Source: Desulfobulbaceae bacterium (GTDB taxonomy: Bacteria > Desulfobacterota > Desulfobulbia > Desulfobulbales > SURF-16). From it: a stretch of 49,059 nt of DNA. Below the pieces are notes generated by a model, which saw only the letters and a list, made by a program, of their open reading frames with translations, searched no databases and was not told the DNA's origin. The translations under genes and the position numbers were made by a program. Shown in pieces: positions 9,038-17,628 of the stretch. Location: assembly GCA_020444175.1 (NCBI GenBank), contig JAHLLM010000041.1, positions 1 through 49,059 on the forward strand. Direction: 5' to 3'. Each line of letters starts with the position of its first letter. The stretch's first letter is position 1.

Positions 9038-9619
9038 ATGTCTTTGCTCCGCAGTAAGACGGCTTTTATGGAAGATTTAAAAGAGGTTGAAATTCCTTTT
9101 AAACAAGGTGTTGTTGAGTCCTTGAATGCCGGAGACCTGATCAGCCTCAGTGGAACTCTTTTTACCGGCAGGGACCAGACCCATAGGCGTATGATTGATT
9201 TACTTGATCAAGGCCAACCTTTACCTGTCGATCTGGCCGGACAGCTCCTTTACTATGTCGGGCCAAGCCCGGCCAAGCCGGGGCAGGTTATTGGTGCCGC
9301 CGGTCCCACAACCAGTTATCGGATGGACACCTACACCCCCAGACTGCTTGAACTTGGCTTGAAGGCTACCATGGGAAAAGGGTCACGTTCCATGCCGGTG
9401 CGCGAGGCAATGAAAGAAAGAGGGGCTATCTATCTTGCTGCATTCGGCGGTGCCGGGGCCTATTTGTCGAAATGCATCGTCAGTGCCGAACTCGTGGCTT
9501 TTGAGGATGCCGGCCCGGAGGCGCTTTTCAAGTTTGTTGTGAAAGGGTTTCCAGCCGTTGTTATCAATGATGTCCACGGTGTGGACTATTATGAAGTGGT
9601 TAAAGGGCAGGGTAAATAA
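9038..9619 (+). CDS. class I fumarate hydratase, beta subunit
   Basis: The 193-residue protein is the C-terminal domain of split class I fumarase. It shows the family motifs GTLFTGRDQTHRRM, GQLLYYVGP, GAAGPTTSYRMD and MGKGS, and the late GGAGAYLSKCI. It completes the active site together with the alpha subunit encoded immediately upstream. Length is normal for the separate beta chain. It converges on dgkA, whose stop lies 34 bp downstream on the other strand. Confidence 0.88.
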   Translation: MSLLRSKTAFMEDLKEVEIPFKQGVVESLNAGDLISLSGTLFTGRDQTHRRMIDLLDQGQPLPVDLAGQLLYYVGPSPAKPGQVIGAAGPTTSYRMDTYTPRLLELGLKATMGKGSRSMPVREAMKERGAIYLAAFGGAGAYLSKCIVSAELVAFEDAGPEALFKFVVKGFPAVVINDVHGVDYYEVVKGQGK

Positions 9620-9653
9620 GGCCCGAATAATTTGGGTTCATCTCGGATTGTAT

Positions 9654-10025
9654 TTAAAATATAACGAGAAACCATACCACCACCACGTTGATCAGTGAAA
9701 TAAGAACAGCAGCAGATCCCATGTCCTTCGCCCTTCCGGACAGGACGTGAGTTTCAGGACCAATTCTGTCCACCACGGCTTCCACCGCGCTGTTGAAAAG
9801 CTCTGCCATAAGAACCAGCATAAGAGTGCCCAGCAGAAGGGCTCGTTCTATTCCGTTTTCTCCGAGCCATAAGGCAAGCGGACTCAGGAAAAGGCATAAG
9901 AGGGTTTCCTGTCTGAAAGCAGATTCATTTTTCAGAGCTGAGCCGAATCCGGCAACTGAACAGTTAAAAGCTCGGAAAAGGCGCGTTAGGCCACTGCCGT
10001 TTATCGGTGTTTTTTCTCCACTCAT
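9654..10025 (-). CDS. dgkA: diacylglycerol kinase (DgkA family)
   Basis: DgkA phosphorylates diacylglycerol or undecaprenol in the inner membrane. This 123-residue protein begins MSGEKTPINGSGLTRLFRAFNCS and has the family core: the cytoplasmic helix with NESAFRQE, two to three membrane helices, and LMAELFNSAVEAVVDRIG carrying the catalytic glutamates. I chose the ATG at 10025 because GGGAGGA stands just before it on the minus strand. An in-frame ATG 13 codons upstream has no such site. It appears to be a single-gene unit. Confidence 0.93.
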   Translation of the reverse strand: MSGEKTPINGSGLTRLFRAFNCSVAGFGSALKNESAFRQETLLCLFLSPLALWLGENGIERALLLGTLMLVLMAELFNSAVEAVVDRIGPETHVLSGRAKDMGSAAVLISLINVVVVWFLVIF

Positions 10026-10269
10026 GCTTATCCTCCCTCTTTTGAAAGCAGTAAAAGATACCATAATTTTTAAGCCCTATACAAAGGATTTTCTTGTTCC
10101 ATTCAGACTGATCTCCATGTAATGAGGGCAGCTAGGGATTTGAAAAATGTGGGACGTTTTTGGCGCTAGAAAGTCGGAAACGTTGAAAGGGCTTGGGGAG
10201 ATAATTTAATAGGCACAGCTGGATGGAAGTGTCTTTACGGGCTTTTTCGTAACAGGGCATGAACGAAAA
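10026..10269. other. dgkA-ctpA intergenic region, no gene
   Basis: No convincing ORF lies here. The dgkA promoter should be in the part next to 10026 on the minus strand. I see no riboswitch consensus and no good -35/-10 pair. The ctpA terminator ends the region. Confidence 0.5.
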
Positions 10270-10299
10270 CAGCTCCTGGACAAACCTGTCCAGGAGCTG
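10270..10299 (-). terminator. intrinsic terminator after ctpA
   Basis: A perfect 13-bp stem (CAGCTCCTGGACA at 10270-10282, complement at 10287-10299) with a 4-nt loop lies 30 bp beyond the ctpA stop. Read on the minus strand, it is followed by TTTTCGTTC. The T run is short, but the stem is strong. Confidence 0.7.
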
Positions 10300-10329
10300 T
10301 GATTGCCAATGAAAATGGCGGAAACCTTC

Positions 10330-11679
10330 TTAAAGAGACAAGTTTAATTTACCGAACACAGCAAGACCTTTCAACAGCATCAAGGCCTGTTTCAGCTGGT
10401 TGTCCCTGGAGATCTCTTCGCTTAATTTGTCATCTTCTTCGCTTTCCTCTACAGCCTGGTCCGACTCTGATTCCTGTTCAGTCTCACCGTTTTTCATGTG
10501 GTGTTTCAGATCTTTTTCTCTGAGGAAGTGAGGTTTTTTCTTGTCTTTGTCTTCAGTTTTCGGATCTGCAAACTCGGTGGCAACCATAATATCAGGGGTA
10601 ATGCCCGTTGCCTGGATTGATCTTTCATTTGGCGTGTAGTAGCGTGCGGTAGTCAATCGCAGACCGGCTCCATTGTTCATCGGAATGATGGTTTGTACTG
10701 AGCCCTTGCCAAAGGTCTGGGCTCCAAGGATAAGGGCACGTTTGTGATCCTGCAGGGCACCTGCCACGATCTCCGAGGCACTGGCACTTCCTTCATTTAC
10801 CAGCACGATAATAGGAAAAGCATATTTTTTACCGTTTGGATGGGCCTTGAACTCCATGTTCTGCTCTTTCATCCGGCCCTTGGTGGAAACGATCATCCCT
10901 TCATCAAGAAAGATATCGGAAATCTTGACTGCCTGGTCGAGCAGGCCGCCGGGATTGTTTCGCAGATCAATAATTAAGCCGTGCAGTTTCCCTTCCTTGT
11001 CTTCAAGTTTGTCCAGTCCATCTTTGAACTCCTTGGTGGTTTTGGACTGAAAGCTGCGAATCCGCAAATAGCCATAACCGGGTTCGAGAACTTTTGACTT
11101 GACGCTGATAAGAGGGATAACGTTGCGGACAATGGTAATGTCTTTCAGTTCCGTGAGGCCTTCTCTGTGGACGGAGATGGTTACTTCCGTGCCTTTTGGT
11201 CCACGCAGTTTCTTGACTGCTTCCATGAGGCTCATATCTTTTGTGGACTCCCCGTCAATTTTCAAAATTTTATCCTGGGCTTTCACGCCCTCTTCAAAGG
11301 CGGGAGTCCCTTCGATAGGTGAGACAACGGTGAGAATGGAGTCTTTCATGGTAATTTCGATACCAATGCCGGAAAAGCTGCCTTTGGTTTCGATTTTCAA
11401 CTCCTGGAAATCATCAGGCTTCATAAAAGAGGAGTGCGGATCAAGAGTTGCCAGCATTCCTTTTATGGCGCCTTCAATAACTGCATTTGTATCTATCTCT
11501 TCAACATAATTTTTCTGCAGCAGGCTGAGAACCGCGGAAAACGTCTCCAGATTCTTGTAAATGTCCTGAGTCTTTGCCTGCACCCCTGAAGTACGTTCCC
11601 ACAGAAAAAGGGAGAAAATAGGAAGACAGATTACGGCAATGAGGATTATTTTTTTTACGGTATTTTTTTCTTTTTTCAT
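10330..11679 (-). CDS. ctpA: S41-family C-terminal processing peptidase (CtpA/Prc type)
   Basis: This 449-residue periplasmic serine protease trims or degrades proteins from their C-termini. It has an N-terminal membrane anchor or signal (about 9-26), a PDZ domain (about 100-185) and the S41 catalytic core with serine S300 in NEGSASASE and lysine K325 in FGKGSVQ. The C-terminus is a highly acidic tail (EQESESDQAVEESEEDDK) followed by a short hydrophobic end. It is the last gene of the minus-strand envelope cluster and is followed by a terminator. In related bacteria it commonly sits next to the envC-like gene. Here a multicopper oxidase lies between them. Confidence 0.95.
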   Translation of the reverse strand: MKKEKNTVKKIILIAVICLPIFSLFLWERTSGVQAKTQDIYKNLETFSAVLSLLQKNYVEEIDTNAVIEGAIKGMLATLDPHSSFMKPDDFQELKIETKGSFSGIGIEITMKDSILTVVSPIEGTPAFEEGVKAQDKILKIDGESTKDMSLMEAVKKLRGPKGTEVTISVHREGLTELKDITIVRNVIPLISVKSKVLEPGYGYLRIRSFQSKTTKEFKDGLDKLEDKEGKLHGLIIDLRNNPGGLLDQAVKISDIFLDEGMIVSTKGRMKEQNMEFKAHPNGKKYAFPIIVLVNEGSASASEIVAGALQDHKRALILGAQTFGKGSVQTIIPMNNGAGLRLTTARYYTPNERSIQATGITPDIMVATEFADPKTEDKDKKKPHFLREKDLKHHMKNGETEQESESDQAVEESEEDDKLSEEISRDNQLKQALMLLKGLAVFGKLNLSL

Positions 11680-11817
11680 GGGGATACCAATATGGAGTTC
11701 AACAGTGAGAAAATATGATAGTCAAAACAGAGTACATTTTAAGAGTGTATCACGTTCAATTCGTTCCGACAATGTCAAAACAAATTTCTTTACGATAAGG
11801 TTTGTCTTCGATCTGTA

Positions 11818-14250
11818 TCAAAAAAGGAAAATAATTCCAGCGCCCCATTGAAACTCGGAATGCCAGCTTACCGCCAGGGAAAGGTCTTTGTTGAGCATAT
11901 AGGACAGCTCGGCTCCCCCTTCCCACTGGTCATGACTGTCATATTCCGTTTCCCCGCCAAGATGAAGGCGGGGTGTCAAAGGCAGTTCTTTTTCCAGCTT
12001 GAAACGGGTGCCGCCGTCTGAGTCAAGCCAGAGCCGGGATTCAATGTTTAACGGCAGAAGATAATGCAATCCGGCAACGGCACGGGTTTTCTCTGTCTCA
12101 CTTGCCTCACCAAGCATGTCGCCGCCCATGAAAATGGAGAAAAAGCGATTGAAGTAATGTTCCCAGGTCAGGATGCCTTCCCAGTCATTTTTTTCCACCT
12201 CCTCCCAGCCGACTTCCCATTGCAGTGAGATCGAATTAAGGCTGCTTGACAGGGATAAGGAACCGTCAGTCATTTGACTCAGTATGTGGGTTTCTCCGGC
12301 AAAATACCAGCTTTCCTCGTAAAGTTTGTCACGTACCGCGGCAACTTCAGCAGACGGCGCAAAATTTTCATAGTGGACAACTCGTGCCATGCCGCTTTTC
12401 ATATGGTACAGCAGGTGGCAGTGGAAAAACCAGTCGCCGATCTCGTTGGCATCAAATTCAATTACGGTCGTTGACATCGGTGCCACGTCCACTGTGTGTT
12501 TCAGCGGCGCATACTCTCCCTGCCTGTTGAGTACCCGGAAAAAGTGGCCGTGAAGATGCATGGGATGATGCATCATGGTGCGGTTGATCATATGGAATCG
12601 GACCACCTCTCCTTCATGGATGCGGATTGTATCTTGTGCCGAAAGAGGTTTGTTATTTAAAAACCAGACATAGCGCTCCATGTCGCCGTCAAGGGTGAGC
12701 CTGATGTCTCTGATTTTTCTGTCGGCGCTGAAATTTGTAGGGCTTAAGGCCCGCAGTTCATCGTATGGTGACCAGGGGCGCATTGTGTCCATTCCATCCA
12801 TAGCCGTCTTCTCTGCATTGGCAATATCCGGTCCCAAAAAAGTGAAATCCTTTCCGTGTTTTTTGCCGCTTCTGTTTATTGCCGGATTTTCTGCTTCAGG
12901 GGAATGGCTCATGTTTTTCATAGGGGAGCCGGTGGATTCCATGGGCTTGCCGGGCGAATGTTCCATGCTGCCGTTATGCATGTCGTGCCCCATGTTCGAT
13001 TCGCCATGGTTCATGGCATGATCCATATTGGGCTCACCATGCTGCATGCTGTGGTCCATGACTGGTGCGTCATGATGCATATTTTCGTGCCCCATCATGC
13101 TTCCCATGTCCATGGAATTCATTGCCGCCATGCCAGGCTGGTCGAATTTTCCGGCTTCTACATCCTTATCCGGCATGCCCATAGAGCCTGCCGGAGTGAG
13201 AGCAAAGACGCGTTTGAAATCAAGCTCTCCCATTGAGTGGTAGACATTCGGTTTGGGAATGTCAGGAGCGTACTGTTTTTTGCCCGAGCCAAACCAGGTC
13301 GAAGAAAAAGCGGATGAGTCGTGTGCTGTGGCGCGAAATTCATAGGAGCCGGAAGAAGGGGTTTTGATGAGGAGGTCATAGGTCTCAGCCACTCCAATGA
13401 GCAGGCGTTGTTTTTCGAGTGGTTCAACCGCAATGCCGTCGGCGCTGACGATTGTCATCGGACCGCCGGCAAATTCCACCAGAAAAAATGTCGTTGCAGA
13501 GCCGTTTATGAGGCGCAGCCGAATCGTTTCACCAGGATGAGCTTTTAGAGTTGTTTCAGGACTGCCATTGGCAAGAAAGCGGTCATAGGCAACATCAGAG
13601 ATATCCATGGGAGGCATACGCTGCAGCTCGCGTATGAAAAAGTCGTCAAGCATACCCATTTTCAGAGCACCGAACACACTTTGGGCGCTGCCTTTTTCAA
13701 GTGCGTACCACTCACTGCCGCGTTTTAAGGTTCGTAAAACAGTGTGCGGGTCTTCATCGGTCCAGTCGGAAAGGACGATGACATGCTGCCGATCTGAGGC
13801 GTTGTGATGCTGATCGCCTTCAATAACGATGGAACCGTATACCCCGCGCTGTTCCTGGAGGCGTGTGTGGGAATGATACCAGTAGGTCCCGCTCTGTCGG
13901 ATCGGAAATTCATAGGTAAAGGTCGCGCCCGGGGCAATTGGAGGAAACGTGATATACGGGACACCATCCATGTCCGGGGGAAGCAGGATGCCATGCCAGT
14001 GAATGGATGAATCGACATCCATTTTATTATGAACATGGATACGGGCTCTGTCTCCTTCGTTGAAGCGAAGCGTGGGGCCGGGGATTGTCCCGTTTATGGT
14101 CATGGCCTGCACGGCTGTGCCTGTGAAATTGACTTTTTGTTTTTTTATAACAAGATCATAGTCAACCGTTTCTGCCCAGGCCGAAGACATGAATAGAGGA
14201 GTGAAAAAAAACGACAGGATAGAGAGAGTGGTGAAAATTCGATTCTTCAT
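11818..14250 (-). CDS. CopA-type multicopper oxidase fused to a CopB-like beta-barrel domain
   Basis: The 810-residue exported protein starts with a Sec-type signal peptide (cleavage near residue 26, no twin arginine). Cupredoxin domains carry the copper motifs HWHG (84-87), HSH (126-128), HPMHLHGHF (about 562-570) and HCHLLYH (about 610-616). Between them lies a Met/His-rich segment with repeated MDHxMxHGE-like units, as in copper-resistance CopA/PcoA. After about residue 640, some 170 residues of alternating polar/aromatic strands end in IIFLF and resemble the CopB/PcoB outer-membrane barrel. This implies an oxidase tethered to the outer membrane. The start has AAGGAGGAAGC before the ATG. 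Its likely role is Cu(I) oxidation and tolerance; the location within the ftsEX cluster is unusual. Confidence 0.88.
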   Translation of the reverse strand: MKNRIFTTLSILSFFFTPLFMSSAWAETVDYDLVIKKQKVNFTGTAVQAMTINGTIPGPTLRFNEGDRARIHVHNKMDVDSSIHWHGILLPPDMDGVPYITFPPIAPGATFTYEFPIRQSGTYWYHSHTRLQEQRGVYGSIVIEGDQHHNASDRQHVIVLSDWTDEDPHTVLRTLKRGSEWYALEKGSAQSVFGALKMGMLDDFFIRELQRMPPMDISDVAYDRFLANGSPETTLKAHPGETIRLRLINGSATTFFLVEFAGGPMTIVSADGIAVEPLEKQRLLIGVAETYDLLIKTPSSGSYEFRATAHDSSAFSSTWFGSGKKQYAPDIPKPNVYHSMGELDFKRVFALTPAGSMGMPDKDVEAGKFDQPGMAAMNSMDMGSMMGHENMHHDAPVMDHSMQHGEPNMDHAMNHGESNMGHDMHNGSMEHSPGKPMESTGSPMKNMSHSPEAENPAINRSGKKHGKDFTFLGPDIANAEKTAMDGMDTMRPWSPYDELRALSPTNFSADRKIRDIRLTLDGDMERYVWFLNNKPLSAQDTIRIHEGEVVRFHMINRTMMHHPMHLHGHFFRVLNRQGEYAPLKHTVDVAPMSTTVIEFDANEIGDWFFHCHLLYHMKSGMARVVHYENFAPSAEVAAVRDKLYEESWYFAGETHILSQMTDGSLSLSSSLNSISLQWEVGWEEVEKNDWEGILTWEHYFNRFFSIFMGGDMLGEASETEKTRAVAGLHYLLPLNIESRLWLDSDGGTRFKLEKELPLTPRLHLGGETEYDSHDQWEGGAELSYMLNKDLSLAVSWHSEFQWGAGIIFLF

Positions 14251-14285
14251 GCTTCCTCCTTAATTTGTTTTGATCGTTTCATTCC

Positions 14286-15605
14286 TCACTCTTGAATCTG
14301 CTCACCAACATTTTTAAACGAAAGGAACGATGGGTCGAGCCACTCAAGAGGATCAAGTGCCTCGGTGTTATGGCGTATTTCAAAATGAAGCCCTTCCTGT
14401 AACAGCCCGGTGTGACGGCTGGATACAGCAATTTTTTCATTTTCTTCAACAAAATCACCTACTTTTTTCAGAATCTCGCCGACACCGCTCATCAGCGTGA
14501 AATAATGGTTGCCATGGTCAATAATCACCAGTTGGCCGTAGCCGCGTAATGCCCCGGCATAAACGACTTTGCCTTCGAAAACGGCAACAACATCCGCGCC
14601 TGGAGCTGATTCGATGTCAATGCCGTTTGTAAAGGATGTGACGCCGAAGGTTGCATCCGTCTTTTCTCCAAATTTTTGCAAAATGGATCCTGTTGTCGGC
14701 AGGGGGAGTTTGCCCTTGAGGCTTGCAAAACCACGGGCTGCAGCCGGTTTTCTCTTTTTGAAGGCCTTTAAAGGGTAGTCCCTGATTCGTTGTAATTCCC
14801 GTTCTTCTTTAGCGGTTGTCGCTTTTTCTTCCAGGTTCGCCAGGGTTTTCTTCAGATCATCAGCAGCTTTTTCCATCTCCCTGATGGCCTGCTGGTAGAG
14901 TTTTTTCTCTGTTTTGGTGCGTTCCAGCAGTTTCCTGCGTTCGAGTTTGACGGCAGCCAGTGATTTCTGCTGTTCCATAACTTGATCCGCGGCCTGTTTC
15001 AGTTTGATCTTTTCCGCCTCATGGGCAAGCCGTGCGGCTTCCAGTTCGATCATTTTATCTTTGTAGGAGGCAATGACCTGATAATCGTATTTAAGCATCA
15101 GGTGAAAATATTCCTGAAAGGTCAACAGTTCCGGCAGAGAAGAGGCTGAAAAGATAACGTTCATGATGCCTATGTCGCCCATTCGATAATAGGCGGCAAG
15201 CCTTTTTTTCATGTGTTCGCCCAGTTTCTTTTTTTCCTGGGAGATCTTTTCCATTTCCTGCTTTTTTTCAAGAAAGAGTTCGTCCTGCTTGTCCATTTCT
15301 TCCTGGAGATCTGAAAGCTTACGGCTTTCAGCAAGTATTTTTTCATTGAGCTTTTCCAGCTCGGCAAGCAGATCTATCTCCTTGGACTTTGATTGGGCAA
15401 CTTTACTCTCATGGCTACGAATCCCTTTTTTTACGCGATCTATCTTCTTTTTCTGCTCAAATACCTCTTTGTCATATTGCTTGATATCTTCCAGGTCTAT
15501 GTCTGTTGCGGCAGCAGGACGGCTGTGACACAGCACGGCAACGCAGCCCATGGCTATGGTGACGTAAAAAAAGAGTCTATGCAAAAGGTTGAGGCAATAT
15601 TTCAT
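14286..15605 (-). CDS. envC: EnvC-like murein hydrolase activator (coiled coil plus degenerate LytM/M23 domain)
   Basis: The 439-residue exported protein has an N-terminal hydrophobic signal (about 10-32), a long coiled coil (about 38-265) and a C-terminal LytM domain (about 315-425). In active M23 peptidases the zinc ligands are HxxxD and HxH. Here the first site reads NGIDIE and the usual HLSS region reads TLMSGV, so the site is degenerate, as in E. coli EnvC, which activates amidases and does not cut. It lies 17 bp after ftsX, the gene for its membrane partner. This order supports the FtsEX-EnvC septal hydrolysis pathway. Confidence 0.9.
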   Translation of the reverse strand: MKYCLNLLHRLFFYVTIAMGCVAVLCHSRPAAATDIDLEDIKQYDKEVFEQKKKIDRVKKGIRSHESKVAQSKSKEIDLLAELEKLNEKILAESRKLSDLQEEMDKQDELFLEKKQEMEKISQEKKKLGEHMKKRLAAYYRMGDIGIMNVIFSASSLPELLTFQEYFHLMLKYDYQVIASYKDKMIELEAARLAHEAEKIKLKQAADQVMEQQKSLAAVKLERRKLLERTKTEKKLYQQAIREMEKAADDLKKTLANLEEKATTAKEERELQRIRDYPLKAFKKRKPAAARGFASLKGKLPLPTTGSILQKFGEKTDATFGVTSFTNGIDIESAPGADVVAVFEGKVVYAGALRGYGQLVIIDHGNHYFTLMSGVGEILKKVGDFVEENEKIAVSSRHTGLLQEGLHFEIRHNTEALDPLEWLDPSFLSFKNVGEQIQE

Positions 15606-15622
15606 TTCCGGACAGGTACTGT

Positions 15623-16510
15623 CTAAATTTTTAAAAATTTTCGAATTGAAAGAAGGCTTCCCAATACGCAGAGAAGAACACTACAGAGCAGAATAGCGGT
15701 GCAGTGGGACCAGGGAAGAAAATTCAGTTTAAAAAGGTTCACCAGGCTCGGTCCTGCAAAATGACTTTTGATCCACTGAAAAAGAGAAAAAAGAGAGAGC
15801 AAACCTATTCCCGCACCCACAAAACCGAGGAGAAAACCTTCAATAAGTACTGGCCCCTTGATATAGCTGTTTGTGGCGCCAAGGTAACGAAGAACCTTGA
15901 GTTCTTTTTGACGGGCGTACAGGCTCAGGCGGAGCGTGTTTGATACCATGAACATAGTTGTAAGGATGAGAAGGGAGCCGCTGATTATCACAATAAATCG
16001 GAGCAGCTTGGTGAAATACTCAAAGCGTTCGACCCAGCCATGTCCGTACTGGACTTTTGCGGTGCCGGGGAGGTTCTCCAGATAATCGGAAAAATCCTTT
16101 ATTCTGCTCAGGTTCTTAAGGTCTTTGTGCGGGTATATCTCAACAGAATAGGGCAGGAAGGAGGAGTCGAGATCCTCAAGCACATCCCGGTCATTGCCGA
16201 GCTGGTCGCGTAACTGTGCAAAGGCCTCATCCGGAGTGATAAAGACTACCTTGTCTACTTTGCTGAAGCTTTCTACTTTTTTTGTGAAAAGTATCTGTTC
16301 ATCTGCTGTTAATCCTGAGTCCAGATAGACTATGAGTCGCAGTTCTTCCCCGAGTCTCACTCCTGTCTGAACCATATTGACATAAATAAGATAAAAGAAA
16401 GAAAAAATAAGAACGGACAGGGTGACAGTAAGCAGGGTCATCAACTGAAGACCCCAGGACTGGAGGACATTCCTGCCTGTTTGTGTGAAGATAAATGTAA
16501 GAAGTCTCAT
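15623..16510 (-). CDS. ftsX: cell division permease-like protein FtsX
   Basis: FtsX is the membrane half of the FtsEX complex, which passes ATP-driven conformational signals to periplasmic hydrolase activators. The 295-residue protein has the expected four membrane helices: about 22-44, 168-192, 217-240 and 268-288. A large periplasmic domain (about 48-160) lies between the first two. The sequence FMVSNTLRLSLYARQKELKVLRYLGATNSYIKGP is the family signature. ftsE lies upstream, but a 192-bp gap separates them. That gap is mostly a 153-bp inserted element. Confidence 0.94.
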   Translation of the reverse strand: MRLLTFIFTQTGRNVLQSWGLQLMTLLTVTLSVLIFSFFYLIYVNMVQTGVRLGEELRLIVYLDSGLTADEQILFTKKVESFSKVDKVVFITPDEAFAQLRDQLGNDRDVLEDLDSSFLPYSVEIYPHKDLKNLSRIKDFSDYLENLPGTAKVQYGHGWVERFEYFTKLLRFIVIISGSLLILTTMFMVSNTLRLSLYARQKELKVLRYLGATNSYIKGPVLIEGFLLGFVGAGIGLLSLFSLFQWIKSHFAGPSLVNLFKLNFLPWSHCTAILLCSVLLCVLGSLLSIRKFLKI

Positions 16511-16539
16511 GGGAGAAAATTATTTTTCTTTGTTGTTAA

Positions 16540-16692
16540 GTAACTATTCAGCTGCACCTCATCTTTGAACGATCAGGCCTGCTCACATAGACGGGCTATA
16601 GCCTCGCAGGCCTGCTTGTCCAAATCTAAGGCACATCTGAATAGTTACGGCCTGGAGTTGAGGCCCATTTCGAGCCCTCGCTGAATAGATAC
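16540..16692 (+). mobile_element. 153-bp MITE-like element, copy 1 (between ftsE and ftsX)
   Basis: The element is bounded by the perfect 8-bp direct repeat GTTGTTAA (16532-16539 and 16693-16700). Its outer ends are near-perfect inverted repeats: GTAACTATTCAGC at the left and the complement of GTATCTATTCAGC at the right. A second inverted copy of the left end (CTGAATAGTTAC, 16637-16648) closes an internal 109-bp foldback. Inside this are CAGGCCTGC/GCAGGCCTG and the palindrome GGCTATAGCC. It has no ORF. Copy 2 (29872-30024) differs at only two positions. From general knowledge, GTAA ends and 8-bp duplications fit IS66-family mobilisation. Confidence 0.9.
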
Positions 16693-16702
16693 GTTGTTAA
16701 TA

Positions 16703-17500
16703 TCATGAATTTACCCTCTGTAATTCACCCTGCTGTAATTCGAACTGCTGATGATGGGTTCCCTGGTAGATTGATTTATCGTGGGTAGCGATGATGATTG
16801 CAGAACCACTTTCATTCAGTTCATGGAAAAGGTCCATCACCTGGCTGGTGGTCTGCGGATCCAGGTTGCCGGTGGGTTCGTCGGCAAGTATGAGGGGAGG
16901 AACGTTGGCCGCAGCCCTTGCAATGGCAACCCTCTGTTGCTCTCCCCTGGAGAGTTTGCCGGCCGGTTTGTGTATTTTTTCCGACAGCGAGAGTTTTTCG
17001 AGCAATTCAAGGACCCGTTGCTTGATTTCTTTTTTGTTTTTAAACTGTACTTCCATTGCCATGGCAATATTCTGGTAAACGGATTGTCTTGGCAGCAGCC
17101 TGAAATCCTGGTAGGCAACGCCGATACGCTGTCTGAGTTTCTGGGTGGCGTTGGAGTTGAGTTTGTTCAGGTCGTTCCCGCCGATCTCAATGAGACCTTT
17201 TGTGGGGCGTTCGAGGCGGCAGAGGAGTTTCAGGAGAGTTGTTTTTCCAGCCCCGCTGGCACCGGTCAGGAAGACGATTTCTCCTTTGCGGGCTGTAAAA
17301 GAAACATTACGGAGGGCCACAACATCAGGAGGGTAGATTTTTGTTACTTTAACAAGTTCCACAATGATACTTTTCTCGTCACCCTCTGAATGATCCTCCA
17401 TGGACGGTTGAAAAGTAAACGTTGGTCTGTCTTCGGTATGTTCTTGCATGATTTCAAATTTTGATTTCAATAAATTGTTCTTTGGGTGCTTCGTGGGCAA
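16703..17500 (-). CDS. ftsE: cell division ATP-binding protein FtsE
   Basis: FtsE is the cytoplasmic ABC ATPase of the FtsEX complex. Motifs are Walker A TGASGAGKTTLLKLL, Q-loop YQDFRLL, ABC signature LSRGEQQRVAIARA and Walker B LILADEPTGNLD. The ATP-binding domain starts with VELVKVTKIYPPDVVALRNVSF. The 265-residue version uses a TTG at 17500. An in-frame ATG at 17449 gives 248 residues. Neither has a strong Shine-Dalgarno sequence, so the start is uncertain, and the extra 40-45 residues before the domain are not typical. ftsX follows across an inserted element. Confidence 0.93.
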   Translation of the reverse strand: MPTKHPKNNLLKSKFEIMQEHTEDRPTFTFQPSMEDHSEGDEKSIIVELVKVTKIYPPDVVALRNVSFTARKGEIVFLTGASGAGKTTLLKLLCRLERPTKGLIEIGGNDLNKLNSNATQKLRQRIGVAYQDFRLLPRQSVYQNIAMAMEVQFKNKKEIKQRVLELLEKLSLSEKIHKPAGKLSRGEQQRVAIARAAANVPPLILADEPTGNLDPQTTSQVMDLFHELNESGSAIIIATHDKSIYQGTHHQQFELQQGELQRVNS

Positions 17501-17559
17501 CAGCCTATTTAAAGATGAGCTTTGACGTTATCCTCACCTTAAACTGTTTTTAAAAGAAA

Positions 17560-17589
17560 TTGACACCTTTTTCGTGTATATTGTATATC
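17560..17589 (+). promoter_or_regulatory. candidate sigma-70-type promoter and adjacent dyad
   Basis: TTGACA at 17560-17565 is a perfect -35 hexamer. Weak -10 candidates follow at 17-18 bp (GTATAT or TATATC). A 7-bp dyad TTGAAAT-TT-ATTTCAA lies just beyond, at 17605-17620, and could be an operator. The region is shared by the divergent ftsE and the sigma-54 regulator gene. The orientation fits the regulator, but copy 3 of the 153-bp element lies between this site and the gene. Confidence 0.35.
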
Positions 17590-17628
17590 AAAAGTACGTA
17601 ATAATTGAAATTTATTTCAAATACAACC

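Noticed and set aside
14286-15605. Active M23 endopeptidase
   Set aside because: The zinc-ligand positions are changed, so an EnvC-like activator role fits better.
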